Part shown: piece after piece, positions 1 to 8,699 of the stretch
Layout: each line of letters starts with the position of its first letter
Position numbering within the stretch: position 1 is the first letter of the stretch
Source: Conexibacter sp. CPCC 206217
Lineage (GTDB): Bacteria > Actinomycetota > Thermoleophilia > Solirubrobacterales > Solirubrobacteraceae
Length of the DNA stretch: 64,000 bases
Assembly (NCBI RefSeq): GCF_030646165.1
Contig: NZ_JAUTDO010000004.1
Span: forward strand, 372,001 to 436,000
Direction: 5' to 3'
Program-made: the position numbers and the translations under genes
The notes under the pieces: generated by a model
The model's input: only the letters and a program-made list of their open reading frames with translations
Told to the model about the DNA's origin: nothing
The model's database searches: none

Positions 1-1
1 C

Positions 2-1675
2 CTCAGGGGGAGGCGGCTCGCCGCTGCCTGCACCGGCGTCGTGGCACTCGCCGGCGCGTGCGCGCCGAGCGCCGTGGCGCAGGATCGCCAGCGTCCCGGC
101 CCGCCGTCCGCGCCGCTGCAGTGGAGCGCGTGCGGCGACGACGACGTCGCCCAGTGCACGACCGCGCCGGTCCCGAAGGACTGGTCCAATCCGCGCCGCG
201 GCACGATCAGCCTCGCCGTCGCGAGAATCCCCGCGAGAGATCCGAGCAGACGGATCGGCTCCCTGTTCGTGAACTTCGGCGGACCGGGCGGCGACGCCGC
301 GGCGACCGTCGAGGCGATCGGCGCCGACCTCTTCGCCGGCGTCAACGACCGCTTCGACATCGTCGGGATGGATCCGCGCGGCGTCGGCGAGAGCAGCCCG
401 TCGATCGACTGCAGATCCAACCAGGAGACCGAGGGCGTCTACGCGCAGCCGTTCGAGACGCCGGACACGCTCGACATCCGCGCGATGGTCCAGCGCGACA
501 CGTCCTACATCCGCAGATGCCTGACGCTCAACCGCGAGATCCTGCCGTACGTCTCGACCGCGAACGTCGCGCGCGACGTCGACTACCTGCGCGGCGCCGT
601 CGGCGACAGAAGACTGACCTACCTCGGCTTCTCCTACGGCACCTTCCTCGGCGCCACCTACCAGAGCATGTTCCCCAGCCACGTGCGCGCGATCGTGCTC
701 GACGGCGCGCTCGATCCCGACCAGTACGTCAACGACCCGCTGTCGAGCCTCGACGAGCAGACCGCCGGCTTCGAGCGCGCGATCGGCCGCTTCCTGCAGG
801 CCTGCGCCGCGAGACAGGACGCCTGCCTGAACTTCGGCGGCGAGGATCCGTGGTCCGCGCTCGACGAGCTGATCGAGAGAGCGGCCGCGAGCCCGATCCC
901 GGCGTCCAACGGCGACCCGGTCGACGGCGAGGACGTCGACGCCGCGGTGACGCAGGCGGTCTACTCCAAGAGCCTCTGGCCGGACCTCGCCTACGCCCTC
1001 GCGAGAGCTGAGCAGGACAACGACGGCACGGTCCTGCGCGCGCTCGACGACATCTTCTACGGGAAGCTCGACGACGGCACGTACGATCCGCTGACCGATC
1101 GCTACTTCACGATCAGCGCGCTGGAGCAGCGCTACCCGTCGAATGTCTCGACGTTCGTGCGCGAGGGCCAGCGCTCCTTCAACGACTACGACCACGCGTT
1201 CTGGAACCACGGCTACAGCGAGCTGGCGTGGGGCCTGTACCCGGTCAAGCCCAACAGCGCCTTCTACGGCCCGTTCCGCAACCCGTCCAACGACCCGACG
1301 ACGCTCGTCGTCGGCACGACGTATGACCCAGCGACGCCGTACAAGGAGGCGAAGCGGCTCGTCAGAGAGCTCGGCAACGCGCGCCTGCTGACGATGCGCG
1401 GCGACGGCCACACCGCCTACGGCGGCAACTCCGCCTGCATCGACACGGCCGTCGACGCCTACCTGGAGGACCTGACGCTGCCGGCCGAGGGGACCGTCTG
1501 CAGACAGGAGGTCCCGTTCGAGCAGCCGCCGCCCGAGCCGGCCCCGACCCCGGCCCCGCCGCAGGACGGGCAGACGGTCGCGCCGCAGTCGCTCGCCCAG
1601 CGCAGCGGCCTGGCCGCGCGCCTGCAGCGGATCGAGCGGCTCGCGCCGCACGTGAAGCCGCTCGTGCAGCCGTAG
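2..1675 (+). CDS. Secreted alpha/beta-hydrolase peptidase, TAP (S33) type, 5' partial
   Basis: Probable exported tripeptidyl-aminopeptidase-like serine hydrolase. The frame stays open to the left window edge, and the residues before the GTG at 41 (RRLAAACTGVVALAG) read as a signal-peptide core, so the true start probably lies outside the window. Counting from GTG 41, the triad is Ser198 in GFSYG, Asp429 in TYDPATP and His457 in GDGHTAYGG. The last part matches the TAP-like C-terminal domain that carries the Asp and His. A proline-rich tail (PPPEPAPTPAPP) follows, perhaps a wall-spanning or flexible linker. Such enzymes remove short peptides from N-termini outside the cell; the actual substrate is unknown. 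It converges on the CocE-like gene, with a strong hairpin between them. Confidence 0.85.
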   Translation, partial: LRGRRLAAACTGVVALAGACAPSAVAQDRQRPGPPSAPLQWSACGDDDVAQCTTAPVPKDWSNPRRGTISLAVARIPARDPSRRIGSLFVNFGGPGGDAAATVEAIGADLFAGVNDRFDIVGMDPRGVGESSPSIDCRSNQETEGVYAQPFETPDTLDIRAMVQRDTSYIRRCLTLNREILPYVSTANVARDVDYLRGAVGDRRLTYLGFSYGTFLGATYQSMFPSHVRAIVLDGALDPDQYVNDPLSSLDEQTAGFERAIGRFLQACAARQDACLNFGGEDPWSALDELIERAAASPIPASNGDPVDGEDVDAAVTQAVYSKSLWPDLAYALARAEQDNDGTVLRALDDIFYGKLDDGTYDPLTDRYFTISALEQRYPSNVSTFVREGQRSFNDYDHAFWNHGYSELAWGLYPVKPNSAFYGPFRNPSNDPTTLVVGTTYDPATPYKEAKRLVRELGNARLLTMRGDGHTAYGGNSACIDTAVDAYLEDLTLPAEGTVCRQEVPFEQPPPEPAPTPAPPQDGQTVAPQSLAQRSGLAARLQRIERLAPHVKPLVQP

Positions 1676-1698
1676 CGGCCCAGCTCCCACCCCAGCCT

Positions 1699-1728
1699 GT
1701 CCGCCGCGGTCGTCTGGCCGCGGCGGAC
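1699..1728. terminator. Hairpin between convergent genes
   Basis: A perfect 11-bp inverted repeat (1699-1709 GTCCGCCGCGG and 1718-1728 CCGCGGCGGAC) with an 8-base loop lies 24 bases after the upstream stop codon. There is no T-tract. It sits between two convergent genes and could serve both directions. Confidence 0.6.
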
Positions 1729-1812
1729 GGGGGTGGCGCGGGATCCCCCGCGGTTGGGATGCCGCGTCGCCTCACACGCTGTTTCGGTGCGCCGGTGCGC
1801 CGGCGCGCCGGG

Positions 1813-3495
1813 TCAGCCGTCGGCGGCGATGCGCGGCAGCTCGATCGCCGACGGGTGGGCGGCGTCGTGCAGCACCTCGTGCTCGACGGTCACCAGCCGT
1901 GTCGCCGTCTGCGGCGGCTCGCCGGTGCCGGCGTTGCGCGCGTAGCGCGGATGCGCGCCACCGGCGACCAGCACGCGAATCCGGTGGCCCGCGCCGAAAC
2001 GGTGCGCCGTCGGCCACAGCTCGAACGTGACGCGGCGGGTGCCGTCCGGCGCGATCGACGGCGCGGCGTCGGTCAGCCGGATCAGGCTGTCACAGACGTT
2101 CAGCGAGCGGCCGTCCGGATGCACGTCGCAGATCCGCACGAAGACGTCGGCGAACGCGCTCGACGTGCGCACGTAGACGTCCGCCTGCACCGGACCGATC
2201 GCCTCGACGTCGTGCGCAAGCGGCGCGCCGGTGAACGTCAGCACGTCGTCGCGCGCTTCCAGCGGACGGTTGTCGAGCACCGGCTCGCGTGCGAGCAGCA
2301 CCGGGCCGCCGAGTGAGGGAGTCGGATGGTTCGGGTCGTAGGTGAAGCGGGAGCGCTCGGACTCGCCCTCCTGCGCCTCCTCGCTCAACCCCCCACCCGC
2401 GCGCAGGTGCAGGCGCCACGGCTGCACCTCCGGCGGCGGCCAGTCCGGCAGCGTGCGCCAGGGGTCCTCGCCGTTCTCGCGCGCGATCCCACCGACCCAG
2501 ATCCGCACAGGCGCCTCGTCGAGCAGGCGCCGGTCGCCGAGCAGGTGCGCGCGCAGCCAGGCGATCCCCTCCCTCAGGCTGCGCGCCAGCAGCGGCGTCG
2601 AGGTGTGCGCCCACGGGCCGACGACGAGCTGCGTCGTGCGGCCGGCTCTGCGCAGCGCGACGTAGTCCTCCAGCAGCCACGGCAGGAAGATGTCCTGCCA
2701 GCCGCCGATCAGCTGCACCGGCGCGGTCACGCCGGCGACGTCGGCGGAGAAGTCGCGCACCGCCCAGTAGGGATCGTCGGGCGCGGCAACGTCGAACCAC
2801 TCGCGGAAGAACGGCACCGGCTCGCCCGCGACGAGCGCGTCGAGCTCGTTCAGCGGCAGCGCGTCGAACGCTCTCGGCAGCTTGCGGCGCATGCCGAAGA
2901 TCAGCCGCAACGGCGCCAGCCGCCGCTCCTGCGCGGCGATGATCAGCGTCCACGAGAGCGCGGTGTCGAGCGACAGCGAGCCGCCGCCGTAGGCCTGCCC
3001 GTGGAACTGCGACGCGGTGATCGACGGCGCGAGCGCGCCGATCGACCCCTCGGAGGCGTTCGCGACCGCCCACTGCGTCAGCCCCATGTAGCTGCTGCCG
3101 ATCATCCCGATCGGCCCGTCGCACCACGGCTGCTCTCTCAACCACCGCAGCGTCGCCAGGCCGTCGGCGCGCTCGTCGAACGGGCGCAGCACGCCGCCGG
3201 AGCCGAACGTCCCGCGGACGCTCTGGACGACGACCTGGAATCCGCGCTCGGCCAGCAGGCGGCCGTAGACGAAGCCGAAAAAGCCGTGGCGGCCGTAGGG
3301 CGTGCGCACCAGCACCGTCGGCGGTGGGGGCGAACCATCGCCCTTCTCGGCCTCCGCGCGCGCGACGTAACGATCGGCCAGCAGCACGACGCCGTCGTCC
3401 ATCGTCGCGGGCAGGTCGCGCTGCAGCAGCACGTCGTGCGTCTGCGCGCGCGGCAGACGCAGCGAGCGTCCCGCGATCTCGCTGAGCAGCGTCAA
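1813..3495 (-). CDS. CocE/NonD family hydrolase (S15-type acyl or peptidyl hydrolase)
   Basis: A 560-residue member of the cocaine esterase / X-Pro dipeptidyl-peptidase family. The N-terminal alpha/beta-hydrolase carries the nucleophile Ser135 in GSSYMG. The likely acid is Asp268 in GGWQDIF and the likely base is His297 in GPWAH. The C-terminal third (from about residue 390, with the NHPTPSLGG landmark) is the jelly-roll PepX_C domain usual for the family. No signal peptide is seen, so it probably acts in the cytoplasm. The start shown is TTG; a downstream start cannot be excluded because no clear ribosome-binding site is visible. Substrates of this family range from esters to amides and cannot be assigned here. 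It is transcribed divergently from the sugar porter. Confidence 0.85.
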   Translation of the reverse strand: MTLLSEIAGRSLRLPRAQTHDVLLQRDLPATMDDGVVLLADRYVARAEAEKGDGSPPPPTVLVRTPYGRHGFFGFVYGRLLAERGFQVVVQSVRGTFGSGGVLRPFDERADGLATLRWLREQPWCDGPIGMIGSSYMGLTQWAVANASEGSIGALAPSITASQFHGQAYGGGSLSLDTALSWTLIIAAQERRLAPLRLIFGMRRKLPRAFDALPLNELDALVAGEPVPFFREWFDVAAPDDPYWAVRDFSADVAGVTAPVQLIGGWQDIFLPWLLEDYVALRRAGRTTQLVVGPWAHTSTPLLARSLREGIAWLRAHLLGDRRLLDEAPVRIWVGGIARENGEDPWRTLPDWPPPEVQPWRLHLRAGGGLSEEAQEGESERSRFTYDPNHPTPSLGGPVLLAREPVLDNRPLEARDDVLTFTGAPLAHDVEAIGPVQADVYVRTSSAFADVFVRICDVHPDGRSLNVCDSLIRLTDAAPSIAPDGTRRVTFELWPTAHRFGAGHRIRVLVAGGAHPRYARNAGTGEPPQTATRLVTVEHEVLHDAAHPSAIELPRIAADG

Positions 3496-3586
3496 CGTCG
3501 GCCATCCGTGGAGCGCATCCCACTCGACCGTAGCGCGTCGGGCGGCGCGCGCGGACGCCCGCGCCCCGTGGCGCCGCCCGTGCGTC

Positions 3587-3636
3587 TATGCTCGCGCCCG
3601 CATGCCGCCCAGCGGGGGTGGCGGGGATCGGAGGAG
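3587..3636 (+). promoter_or_regulatory. Candidate -10 element and Shine-Dalgarno of the sugar porter
   Basis: TATGCT at 3587-3592 resembles a -10 hexamer, but no good -35 element is visible. GGAGGAG at 3630-3636 lies 5 bases before the ATG at 3642 and decides that start over more upstream candidates. Confidence 0.4.
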
Positions 3637-3641
3637 TGGAG

Positions 3642-5069
3642 ATGTCGTCGAGAGCGCAGGAGCCGGAGCGACGGCTCTCGTATCAGGCGCACGTCTGGCT
3701 GACCGCGGCCGTCGCCGCGATGGGTGGCATCCTGTTCGGTTACGACACCGGCATGATCTCCGGCGCTCAGCTGTACATCGAGCGCGAGTTCAACCTCTCC
3801 TCGGGCGAGATCGGCGTCGTCGTCTCCGCGGTCACCGCAGGCGCACTCGTCGGCGCACTGTTCTCCAGTTGGCTGACGGCGAGAATGTCGCGCCGCGGGA
3901 TCGTCAAGCTCGCGGCCGTCGTCTTCATCATCGGCGCCGTGCTCGCCGCGGCCGCACCGACGACGTTCGTGCTGATCGTCGCGCGCTTCATCATCGGCCT
4001 CGCGGTCGGCTTCGCCTCGACGGTCGTGCCGCTCTACATCTCCGAGGTCGTACCGGCCGCAAGACGCGGCTCGATGGTCGCGCTGTTCCAGCTCGCGATC
4101 ACGGCGGGCATCCTGCTCGCGTACATCGTCAACGCGGCGACCGCGGAGGAGTGGCGGATCGTCTTCGCGCTCGCCGCGGTGCCCGCGACGCTGCTGTTCA
4201 TCGGCATGCTGCTGCTGCCGAACTCGCCCCGCTGGCTGGTCGCCAGAGACGACGTCGAGGGGGCGCGCAGAGTGCTGCACGAGCTGCGCGACCCGGACGC
4301 GCCGGAGACGGAGGAGGAGCTGCAGGAGATCGTCGCCGCGGTCGAGGAGGACCGCGCGCGACCGAAGGAGTCGCTCACCGCCGCGCTCACGAGCCCACTC
4401 GCGCGCACGATCCTCACCGTCGGGATCGGGCTCGGGATCTTCCAGCAGATCACCGGCATCAACACGATCATCTACTACGCGCCGACGATCCTGAAGGAGG
4501 CCGCCTTCGGCGATTCCGCCTCGACGCTGACGACCGCCGGCATCGGCACGCTCAACTTCGTCGCGACGGTCCTCGCGCTGCTGTTCGTCGACCGCATCGG
4601 CCGCCGCAAGATCCTGCTCGGCGGCATGTTCGGCATGGTGCTGACGATGGCCGGCGTCGCCGTCGCGTTCGCCGTCGACGACTTCAGCGGCATCTGGAGA
4701 TGGGTGACGGTCTTCTGCCTGTTCGGCTTCATCGCCTGCTTCGCCGTCAGCTGGGGCTGGGGCTTCTGGGTGATGGCGTCGGAGATCTACCCGCTCTTCA
4801 TCCGCGGCCAGGCGATCTCGATCGGCAACTCCGTCCAGTGGGGAGCGAACTTCGCGATCTCCCTCCTCTTCCCGATCCTGCTGACCGCCTGGGGCGGCGC
4901 TCCCGTCTTCGGCATGCTCGCCGGCTTCGGCGTGCTCGCGCTGTGGTTCACCTGGAAGCTCGTCCCCGAGACACGCGGCAAGACGCTCGAGGAGATCGAG
5001 GACGAATGGCGCCGCCGCGCCGGCGTCGACGAAGGACGCCCGCCGACGCCGGCCGCGGCGGTCGGCTGA
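3642..5069 (+). CDS. Sugar porter family MFS transporter
   Basis: A 475-residue, 12-helix sugar/H+ symporter of the XylE/GalP/GLUT type, placed in the cytoplasmic membrane. Family signatures are present: [10 protein letters not shown] in helix 1, PNSPRWL after helix 6, [12 protein letters not shown] in helix 7 (sugar-binding QQxxGxN), DRIGRRK in the loop between helices 8 and 9, and PETRGKT at the C-terminus. The central cytoplasmic loop is acidic and charged, as usual. The ATG at 3642 has a strong Shine-Dalgarno, so a longer reading from the GTG region is rejected. No sugar-catabolic gene lies beside it, so the substrate (glucose, xylose, arabinose or inositol) is open. The next genes are a toxin-antitoxin pair, probably a separate unit. 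Confidence 0.92.
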   Translation: MSSRAQEPERRLSYQAHVWLTAAVAAMGGILFGYDTGMISGAQLYIEREFNLSSGEIGVVVSAVTAGALVGALFSSWLTARMSRRGIVKLAAVVFIIGAVLAAAAPTTFVLIVARFIIGLAVGFASTVVPLYISEVVPAARRGSMVALFQLAITAGILLAYIVNAATAEEWRIVFALAAVPATLLFIGMLLLPNSPRWLVARDDVEGARRVLHELRDPDAPETEEELQEIVAAVEEDRARPKESLTAALTSPLARTILTVGIGLGIFQQITGINTIIYYAPTILKEAAFGDSASTLTTAGIGTLNFVATVLALLFVDRIGRRKILLGGMFGMVLTMAGVAVAFAVDDFSGIWRWVTVFCLFGFIACFAVSWGWGFWVMASEIYPLFIRGQAISIGNSVQWGANFAISLLFPILLTAWGGAPVFGMLAGFGVLALWFTWKLVPETRGKTLEEIEDEWRRRAGVDEGRPPTPAAAVG

Positions 5070-5122
5070 AGGACAAGACACACGCTGTAGACCTGCGCCA
5101 TCGCATCGACCAAGATCGGTGC

Positions 5123-5353
5123 ATGGCACAGGTGATGATCGACCTCCCCGACGATCTGGTCGGAAGAATCGACGCGTACGCGCGTCAGATGAGAACCACG
5201 CGCAGCGACTTCGTGCGCGACCTCGCGAAGCGCGAGTTGCGGTATGCGTCCGAGGCCCGGCGCGAGCGGATTCGCGAGCTGCTCGACAGACCGTCGCGGG
5301 GCTACGGTGGTCGCGCGACGGAGTACATCCGTGAGATGCGGGACGCGCGATGA
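5123..5353 (+). CDS. vapB: Ribbon-helix-helix antitoxin (VapB-like)
   Basis: A 76-residue protein. Its N-terminus (MAQVMIDLPDDLVGRIDAYA) is a typical ribbon-helix-helix DNA-binding fold: one beta strand, then helix-turn-helix with TTRSDFVRDLAKREL. The basic, helical C-terminus (ERIRELLDRP...EYIREMRDAR) should wrap around the toxin. The stop codon overlaps the toxin ATG by 4 bases (ATGA at 5350-5353), the usual coupling of type II modules. In this family the antitoxin dimer represses its own promoter, alone and with the toxin. No clear promoter is seen in the 53-base gap before it. Confidence 0.85.
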   Translation: MAQVMIDLPDDLVGRIDAYARQMRTTRSDFVRDLAKRELRYASEARRERIRELLDRPSRGYGGRATEYIREMRDAR

Positions 5354-5781
5354 GCGTCCTGCTGCTGGACTCAGGCGTCTGGCTGGCCGCGTGCGACCCG
5401 GACGACCGCTACCACCGCGCCGCCGCCGAGATCGTCGCGCTCGGCGAGGATGAGCCCGAACTGGCGGCGCTCGATCTGACCTTGTTCGAGGTCGGCAATG
5501 TCGCGATCCGCCGTTGGAGATCGGTGTCTCGCGCGCGGGAGGTCACTCAGCTGGTCGAGATCGCCGCAGCCGGCAATCTCGAACGGGTCGACGGCGAGAC
5601 GGTCTGCGCGACGATCGCGGACGCGGACACGCACGGGCTCAGCTCGTACGACGCCGCCTACGTGACCGTCGCACGCCGCCGCGGCTGGATGCTCGTCAGC
5701 TGCGACCACCGCGACCTCGTCCGGCCAGGCCTCGCAGTTACGCCCACCGACGTGGTGAAGCGCGACGCCGTGCTCGGCTGA
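5350..5781 (+). CDS. vapC: PIN-domain ribonuclease toxin (VapC)
   Basis: A 143-residue PIN-domain toxin. The four acidic residues that bind Mg2+/Mn2+ are visible: Asp7 (LLLDSGVW), Glu47 (LFEVGN), Asp101 (SSYDAAYV) and Asp119 (SCDHRDL). VapC toxins cut specific tRNAs or rRNA and stop translation when the labile antitoxin is lost. The length is normal and all catalytic positions are intact, so the module looks functional. A second, decayed PIN fragment lies near 21.5 kb on the other strand; the two share the AYDxxYV motif but are otherwise different. Confidence 0.9.
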   Translation: MSVLLLDSGVWLAACDPDDRYHRAAAEIVALGEDEPELAALDLTLFEVGNVAIRRWRSVSRAREVTQLVEIAAAGNLERVDGETVCATIADADTHGLSSYDAAYVTVARRRGWMLVSCDHRDLVRPGLAVTPTDVVKRDAVLG

Positions 5782-5854
5782 GCGACAGCGGCGCGCAGGA
5801 CGGTCAGACCGCGCTCGGCGTCGGCGCCCCTGCCGCACGCCGACGCCGGTGCGG

Positions 5855-6871
5855 CTATCTGCCGTCGTCCTCGCCGTCGTCGCTGCCGCCGATGTCGTCC
5901 TTCGCCTTGCGCAGCCAGTCGGCGAGCTGCTGGCCGCCCTGGCCGATCGTCTCGCCGGCGTCGCGGAACGCTTCCTTGAAGCGGTCGCTGTAGAAGGAGA
6001 CGGCGTCGCCGGTCTCGGCTCTGACGCTGATCGGGTCGTCGCGTCTGACGTAGTCGCCGCCGACGATGCGGTCGAAGTCGCCCTCGCGGACCCACAGCAT
6101 CAGCTCGCGCGTGCGGCGGACCGGCAGCGGGTGGGTGACGCCGAGGTCGAGCATCAGGCGAGTCAGGCGCTCCAGGCCGCCGCCCTTCTCGGCGTACTCC
6201 ATCGACTGCGCCATGAACGCGTCGAGGTCGAGCTGGTCGGTCATCGCGCCGGCGCTGATCGACATCAGCGTGCGGCAGACGGCGAGCGGGTCGCGCGTGA
6301 CGAGCGCGGACGCGCGGTCGCAGCTCAGCTCGGTCGCGCGGTACCACTCCATCAGCGCGGTGCGGACCGGGATCAGCGGCAGCGCGATCTTCGCCGTCGC
6401 CGTCAGCCGCAGCAGGATCAGCAGCGCGGTCCGGTACAGCTGATGGTCGGAGAGGATGTGCGCCGCCTCGTGCGCGAAGACGGCGCGCCGCTGCGGCGCG
6501 TCGAGCAGCTGCAGCAGCTCCGAGTTGACGAGGACGATCGGCTCCTTGGCGCCGATCGCGAAGGCGTTCGCGATCGGGTTCTGCGTCACGTACAGCGACG
6601 GCACGTCGGCCATGTCGAGCGTCGAGTAGGCGAACTGATGGTCGCGCCAGACCTCCTGCAGCTGGGCCTCCCCCAACCGCACCGAGGCGCCGAGCGACGC
6701 CTGCCGCAGCGCCCGCTCGTAGCCGAGCTGGATCAGCGTGCGCACGACCTTGTCGAGGTAGGGGATCGACGCGAGCGCGGCGGTGGCGGCGCGATCGGCC
6801 GGGTGCTGCCACGCGCGCGGCGAGATGTCCTTCAGCTGGTAGCCCTTGACGGGTGCGTCAGACGAGGTCAT
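5855..6871 (-). CDS. M48 family zinc metallopeptidase
   Basis: A 338-residue Ste24/HtpX-like metalloprotease. The zinc motif HEAAH is at residues 134-138 and the third ligand is Glu181 in ATELSCDR, exactly as in M48. A hydrophobic stretch just after the motif (TALLILLRLTATAKIALPLI) could be a membrane-embedded helix pair. No N-terminal signal is seen. A conserved NAFAIG segment (residues 102-107) precedes the active site, as in HtpX-like enzymes. The C-terminal 80 residues are charged and probably not catalytic. Members act in membrane protein quality control or prenyl-peptide processing; the specific job here is unknown. TATGCT lies 12 bases before the start on this strand and could be a -10 element, which would make the mRNA nearly leaderless. 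Confidence 0.85.
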   Translation of the reverse strand: MTSSDAPVKGYQLKDISPRAWQHPADRAATAALASIPYLDKVVRTLIQLGYERALRQASLGASVRLGEAQLQEVWRDHQFAYSTLDMADVPSLYVTQNPIANAFAIGAKEPIVLVNSELLQLLDAPQRRAVFAHEAAHILSDHQLYRTALLILLRLTATAKIALPLIPVRTALMEWYRATELSCDRASALVTRDPLAVCRTLMSISAGAMTDQLDLDAFMAQSMEYAEKGGGLERLTRLMLDLGVTHPLPVRRTRELMLWVREGDFDRIVGGDYVRRDDPISVRAETGDAVSFYSDRFKEAFRDAGETIGQGGQQLADWLRKAKDDIGGSDDGEDDGR

Positions 6872-6974
6872 CCATCGAGCATACGGGGTCGCGTGAGCTG
6901 GCTTGCAACCTTTGCTCCCGACCGCTTCCCCCGTTCGGCGGAGACGGCCGGGAGCCGGCGGCCGAAGCGCGGAG

Positions 6975-7400
6975 CTAGGCGCCGATCGACGGGTGGGGCG
7001 GATCCTGCGGGGTCGGGAAGATGCCGTCGATCAGCTCGATCCGGTAGCCGTCGGGGTCGGCGACGAAGCAGATCCGGCCGACCTCCTCACGGCCGCCGGG
7101 AGCGTACGGCGGCGTCTCCGGCTGGATCCCAGCGGCGGCGAGCTGCTCCAGCAGGCCGTCGAGGTTCTCCACGGTCAGCGCGAGGTGGTTGTAGCCGTCG
7201 CCGAGGTCGTACGGCTCGGTGCGGCCGACGTTGACGGTCAGCTCGAGCGTGTCGCCGCCGCCGGGCAACCCGAGGTAGACGTTGTAGGCCGACTCGAAGT
7301 TGAGCCGGCCGCGCAGCTCGAAGCCGAGCAGCTCGTAGAAGCGCAGCGACGCATCGATGTCGCGCGCACGGACGCAGGTGTGGACGAAAGCGGTGGGCAT
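6975..7400 (-). CDS. Glyoxalase I-like VOC protein (lactoylglutathione lyase family)
   Basis: A 141-residue protein of two beta-alpha-beta-beta-beta modules. All four metal ligands of glyoxalase I are in place: His7 (AFVHTCVR), Glu53 (TLELTVN), His72 (GYNHLALTV) and Glu122 (YRIELIDG). Glyoxalase I isomerises the hemithioacetal of methylglyoxal and a thiol. Because actinobacteria often lack glutathione, the thiol cofactor could be mycothiol or another; this is inference. The ATG at 7400 is chosen because the VOC fold starts immediately there; an upstream start would only add an Arg/Ala-rich stretch. It is divergent from the cyclotransferase-like gene, another glutathione-type enzyme family, which may be coincidence. 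Confidence 0.85.
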   Translation of the reverse strand: MPTAFVHTCVRARDIDASLRFYELLGFELRGRLNFESAYNVYLGLPGGGDTLELTVNVGRTEPYDLGDGYNHLALTVENLDGLLEQLAAAGIQPETPPYAPGGREEVGRICFVADPDGYRIELIDGIFPTPQDPPHPSIGA

Positions 7401-7470
7401 GCATCGCACGCTATCGCGTGCCGCCGCAGCCGTCCGCAACGTTCCAACGATGTGAGGAGAGCACGATCGT

Positions 7471-8061
7471 GTGCATGATTGGCGGATGCCGCCGCCATCG
7501 GACTGGGTCTTCGCCTACGGCTCGCTCGCGGCCGAGCCGGTCCGCGGGGCGTATCCGGCGGTGCTGGCCGGGCATCGGCGACGCTGGGGGGTCGCGATGG
7601 ACAACCGGTGCGACCTGCCCGGCTACAAGTGGTACCGGGCGCGTGCGAGCGGTGAGCGGCCCGACGTGTACGTCGCATTCCTCGACCTCGTCGCGGACGC
7701 GGACGGCGTCGGCGAGGCTGCGGTCAACGGGCTCTGCCTGCCGGTCGACGCGACGGCGCTCGCGCTGCTCGACGCACGCGAGCGCAACTACGAGCGGATC
7801 GACGTCAGCGCGCTGGTCACGCCAGAAGCAACGTGGAAGCGTGCGCGCGTGTGGGCGTACGCCGGCAGATCAGACGCGCGCGAGCGGCTTGCGCGCGGTG
7901 TGCGGGAGGGCAGGGCCGTCGTCAGCCAGGAGTACGTCGACGACGTCGAGCACGGCTTCCGCCGCCTCGGCGGCGACCAGCTCGCGCGCTACCGCGCCAC
8001 CACCGATCCGCTGCCGCCCGGATGCGAGCGGCTGTCGCTGGAGCGGATCGACCTGCGGTGA
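7471..8061 (+). CDS. Gamma-glutamylcyclotransferase-like protein
   Basis: A 196-residue GGCT-fold protein. The substrate-pocket motif FAYGSL lies near the N-terminus, and LLDARERNYERIDV carries the expected catalytic Glu region. Members release 5-oxoproline from gamma-glutamyl amines or peptides. The N-terminal half is well conserved; the C-terminal 80 residues are longer than in the minimal fold. Two starts are possible. GTG 7471 has AGGAG 11 bases upstream (7455-7459). ATG 7486 would remove five residues. The gene is convergent with the Nudix gene, 9 bases apart. The true substrate is uncertain because plain glutathione is often absent in this phylum. Confidence 0.8.
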   Translation: MHDWRMPPPSDWVFAYGSLAAEPVRGAYPAVLAGHRRRWGVAMDNRCDLPGYKWYRARASGERPDVYVAFLDLVADADGVGEAAVNGLCLPVDATALALLDARERNYERIDVSALVTPEATWKRARVWAYAGRSDARERLARGVREGRAVVSQEYVDDVEHGFRRLGGDQLARYRATTDPLPPGCERLSLERIDLR

Positions 8062-8070
8062 AGGGCGTGG

Positions 8071-8613
8071 CTATCTGAGCCGGCCCAGCTCGATCGCCGC
8101 CAACGCGATCGAGGCGATCGTCTCGCCGTCGACGATCTCACCGGAGCGGATCCGTTGCAGGACCTCGGGGAAGGGGACTCTGAGCACTTCGGTGATCCCC
8201 TCGTGGTCGCGGTCCTCGCCGTCGTCGACGACCGCCAGGCCCGTTGCGAGGAAGACGACCTCGGGCGCGTCGGCGACCCCGTTGAGCGCGTTCATCGCGC
8301 CGAGCGGCGTCCACTCGGCGGCGACGAGGCCGGTCTCCTCGCGCAGTTCGCGCTTGGCCGCGACGAGCGGATCCTCGCCGTCGGTCGCGCCGGCCGGCAC
8401 CTCCAGCGAGCGGCGGCCGATCGTGTAGCGCTCCATCGCGACGAGCACGACCTCGTCCTGCGGCGTCAGCGCGACGACGAAGACGGCCGGGTTCTGCAGC
8501 TCGATCACGCCGTAGATCCCGCGCGAGCCGTCGGGCTTGACGACCTGGTCCTCGCGCACGCGGATCCATCTGTTCTCGTACACGTCACGGGTGTCGAGCG
8601 TCTGCCAGCTCAT
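8071..8613 (-). CDS. Nudix hydrolase, ADP-ribose pyrophosphatase type
   Basis: A 180-residue Nudix protein that probably hydrolyses ADP-ribose or a similar nucleoside diphosphate sugar to AMP and a phosphosugar. The Nudix box RELREETGL is preceded by EVPAGATDGEDP. The usual G-x5-E spacing is shortened to G-x4-E, although the catalytic REUxEExGU half is intact. The N-terminal strand region (ENRWIRVREDQV) and the EVPAG turn are typical of the ADP-ribose branch. The start is ATG 8613; the longer upstream reading is Arg/Ala-rich and looks non-coding. It is 86 bases downstream of the SGNH hydrolase gene's end on the opposite-facing side and likely a separate unit. Confidence 0.87.
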   Translation of the reverse strand: MSWQTLDTRDVYENRWIRVREDQVVKPDGSRGIYGVIELQNPAVFVVALTPQDEVVLVAMERYTIGRRSLEVPAGATDGEDPLVAAKRELREETGLVAAEWTPLGAMNALNGVADAPEVVFLATGLAVVDDGEDRDHEGITEVLRVPFPEVLQRIRSGEIVDGETIASIALAAIELGRLR

Positions 8614-8699
8614 CGCTCGACACCCTAGAGCAGTCGCCCGCGCGCTCCGGCGGGCGGCGCCGCACCGCGCGCCGCCCGCCGCGCCCGGCCGCACGCCGG

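Noticed and set aside
3492..5129. Long open frame on the minus strand, opposite the sugar porter
   Set aside because: It is Arg/Asp/Glu-rich without motifs and lies antisense to a clear MFS gene. In such GC-rich DNA stop codons are rare, so long false frames are usual.
5849..7234. Long plus-strand frame opposite the M48 protease
   Set aside because: Composition is Arg/Gln/Val-rich with no motif, while the minus strand has HEAAH and the third ligand.
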